The notes below the pieces were generated by a model. It was not told the DNA's origin, did not search any database, and worked only from the letters and a program-made list of their open reading frames with translations. Shown here piece after piece: positions 31,801-33,969 of a DNA stretch of 33,969 nt. The translations under genes and the position numbers were made by a program. The DNA lies in assembly GCF_000003605.2 (NCBI RefSeq), contig NW_003135341.1, positions 151,944 through 185,912 of the forward strand, written 5' to 3'. Source of the DNA: Saccoglossus kowalevskii. Taxonomy: Eukaryota > Hemichordata > Enteropneusta > Harrimaniidae. Positions within the stretch are counted from its first letter, which is position 1. Every line of letters begins with the position of its first letter.

Positions 31801-33835
31801 ACTACGTGAAATACTACCCTAGTCCGACAGTAGCCATGCGTTAATAGATATACTAATCGTGACCTGCTTATGGTGTTAAAATATTGTCACTCTGCTTGGC
31901 TTTGATATTCGAAGAACGGTATAGTCATGTTGATTTCGCTTCATTGTATCAAGTCTAAAAAAATAAATAACTTTAAAAAAACACAAGCATGTACTTACGT
32001 GGCAGATAGTGCAATATACTGTAGCAACAGTACCATTTCCCTCATACAATTAACTACAGTATGTGAAATTGTCACCGATGTGAAATGAATGTTACAGCCA
32101 GTACAGAAATACCCACCTCGTTTGGATGAAATACAATATTTTTCGAGATAAATTAGATGATTTTATAATAGCACAGATGACAGTCGTATTCGCACGATAC
32201 TTGCAAGGAAATTGAAGTAACTCAAACTATATGTTAATAGATATAAGTGCAAAGCACTGTGGTTAAAATGCGCAAATAATTTATATGATAGTGATTGGTT
32301 AGTTTGAGGGAAGTGACATTATATTCTGCACAGTCATATACTTTACGCATGGGTATTTTGTTGATTTGAAGACTATTTTGTTTATTTACTATAATGTGCT
32401 GTGGCGGGTTTGTCACTATATATTCAGAATTCAAAATCGAAACAAAAATTAAAGCTGGGACAGCAAATACAATATGCTACACAAACATGCAGAGCAGACG
32501 TGGTGTCCGCAAGGTTTCAACTTCAAGTTCGCCAAAAATACGCCTGTATATGGGACACTGTGCATGAGCAGGAGCACATTTATCTTTCTGCATTTTATAT
32601 CTTGAGAGCTTTCATTGCTGCTGTCAGAAATAACAAACGCCCTCCTTTTTCTTCTCGATTAAACTTGTTGACTGCAGGTGGCGCTGTTACTTGATGTTTC
32701 GGTATTGTCTATGATAATATTATTCTTGTATCTAAGCATTGTTGCTCCACAAAACAGTACCTGGTGTTGTAGTATTATCATCGAAGTGTACACTCTTGTT
32801 AAACAACGCGATTGGTCTGGAAGTTGTTGACTTTGCGAGCGGTATGTGTGGCTGCCGCCCTCTAGTGAATACTTTTGTCTTAGGATGTGAGGAGAGTCTT
32901 TCAAAACAAACAAACAGAATGACTTCGCCTTCTTGGTGATGTGCCAATTCGTATTGAAAATAGTTCCTTTGGTTTCATGAGTTTCAGGCATTTTTAGACT
33001 TGTTGTTGTGTTTGAGAACATGTATTGACAGGAATTTTTACTTTGTATTGCGTATTAGATACTTTTACTCATTACTTATTTGGTCTTTGCACGTGACACG
33101 CCCTTTTGTATCTATGCGCGTTATTGCCGTTTGATGATGCAGGACATGGAAGTAGTTCTTGCCAGTTAGGTAAATATGTGCTCTTAGTGTTTCCGTTTAT
33201 TTATACTATTTGTAGGCATCACAAGCTCCCACAGGTATTACAGTCTTACGCCACCAACTAGAAACGCGTACTCTGGTTATATCGTATATTTATTCCATAT
33301 GGTCAATCGTTACGGAATCAAAACAAGTTAGTACATCTCCAGAATATGGTTCTAAAATATACAAAACAAAATAGGGAAACTATAATATTCGAAGTAAATC
33401 AAACAATTCTCATCATAAAATGTACAGTAAATTAAATATACATTTCTCTTAATATGTGCAGAAAATCGAGCAATACAACCAATAAATATACGGCAAATAA
33501 AATATGTAACAATAAATAACAATGCTAACTGAAATATTTGTCAACTATTTTGACAAGCCAAAGCACACACTGCATACCATGTGCTCTATTAAACATGCAG
33601 CTGACCACATGTACGCAATGTGTTTGGGCACAAAAATGCGTGGCAAATAGTATAAATAATAAAACAATTTTCAAGAAATAAGTCTTAACGAATAATAACA
33701 TTTACAGACTTGCAATAATAACCCAAAGTAAAAGTGATAAAATCGGAGTTCACACGAGTACTCAAACTTGTAACAAATCACTGCCAATAATTTCATGCTG
33801 ATGAAGCCAACAATGAAAAAGAAAACCTTCCTTAC
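28822..33835. other. Region upstream of the receptor start exon
   Basis: Probably holds the receptor promoter and 5' UTR intron, but neither can be placed. Apart from the possible polymerase fragment at 30672-30896 I see no coding domain. ORFs at 32401-33021 overlap on both strands and look like chance or repeat-derived sequence. Confidence 0.5.
30672..30896 (-). pseudogene. Possible fragment of a type-B DNA polymerase (Polinton-like)
   Basis: A 74-codon stretch reads I-L-S-P-D-R-I-Y, then L-P-Y-A-N-K-D-K-A-F, then a C-L-S-C / C-S-N-H cysteine cluster. The order resembles a conserved segment of Polinton/Maverick-type DNA polymerase B (L-P-P-x-x-L-Y ... L-P-Y ... K-x-x-F-x-L-C-x-x-C). It is isolated with no other polymerase motif nearby, so at best it is a remnant. 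Recognition is by eye only; an unrelated short ORF remains possible. Confidence 0.3.
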
Positions 33836-33969
33836 CTCGTTTAGTAGCACCTTCCCGGGCCGGTGTACAGATGTTAGCAAACCTAGCAAGTTTCAGAAAA
33901 CTCAACGCCGCAGGGCAATTCAGAGTAGACACAGAGACGTCTTCACTCTTCAGAAGCACATGCTGAACT
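33836..33969 (-). other. Exon-like segment at the window edge, candidate 5' exon
   Basis: The sequence is distinctly less AT-rich than its surroundings and ends in CGAG followed by GTAAGG, a good donor (G at 33835). One minus frame is open throughout (LLKSEDVSVSTLNCPAALSF onward) with no recognisable domain. It could be a 5' UTR exon of the pentraxin receptor, whose start exon has an upstream acceptor. If it were coding into 28821 the phase would be wrong and a stop would follow. It could equally belong to another gene beyond the edge. Confidence 0.3.

Noticed and set aside
32401-33021. Overlapping ORFs of up to 120 codons on both strands
   Set aside because: No recognisable domain or consistent splice sites. 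The region has short motifs (CTCTAGTG with GCCGCC, and AGGTGGCGCTG) of the kind seen in dispersed animal repeats, so chance or repeat origin is likelier.

Overview
This window looks like AT-rich nuclear DNA from a marine invertebrate, probably a lophotrochozoan such as a mollusc. The lineage is an inference from the style of the dispersed repeats. The spliced gene, the tRNA-derived SINE, the non-LTR and DNA-transposon remains and the 121-N assembly gap all say animal genome. No bacterial or organellar gene organisation is visible.

The one confidently reconstructed gene is on the minus strand, coding from 28794 down to 19946. Eleven coding exons join without a frame break into a 690-residue type I membrane protein: signal peptide, one pentraxin domain, six CCP/sushi domains (each one symmetric 180-nt phase 1-1 exon), a short stalk, one transmembrane helix, and a 43-residue cytoplasmic tail with two Y-x-K-V motifs. 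A candidate AATAAA lies about 60 nt after the stop. The start exon has a splice acceptor ahead of the ATG, so the 5' UTR is split. The CCP block is a history of exon duplication: two CCP subtypes alternate, two neighbouring exons are about 94% identical along with flanking intron, and a decayed CCP exon survives beside the fifth one. A roughly 1.49-kb inverted-repeat DNA transposon sits in the intron before the stalk exon, 43 nt from its acceptor.

Upstream of this gene (28.8-34 kb) there is little: a possible fragment of a type-B DNA polymerase (about 30.7-30.9 kb, minus), and an exon-like segment with a good donor at the right edge. Downstream of its 3' end (18.2-19.0 kb) lies a non-LTR retrotransposon endonuclease fragment broken by stops.

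Positions 1-18000 hold no gene I can support well. They carry several small elements: a TA-flanked MITE at 535-709, a second TA-flanked MITE family (5.5 and 7.7 kb plus a scrap at 2.1 kb), two inverted copies of a TTAA-flanked piggyBac-like MITE (6.1 and 13.7 kb), two copies of a longer repeat (0.86 and 10.8 kb), a degenerate tandem array at 2.5-3.5 kb interrupted by a SINE with a 16-bp target-site duplication, and an (ATT)n microsatellite. A comparatively GC- and CpG-rich patch at 14.7-15.6 kb holds a candidate minus-strand exon and a small plus-strand ORF; it may be a promoter region or part of an unrecognised gene.

Functionally, the main gene reads as a membrane-anchored pattern-recognition or adhesion receptor: a pentraxin head on a CCP stalk, with a tail that could signal. 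This is inference from domain content only.
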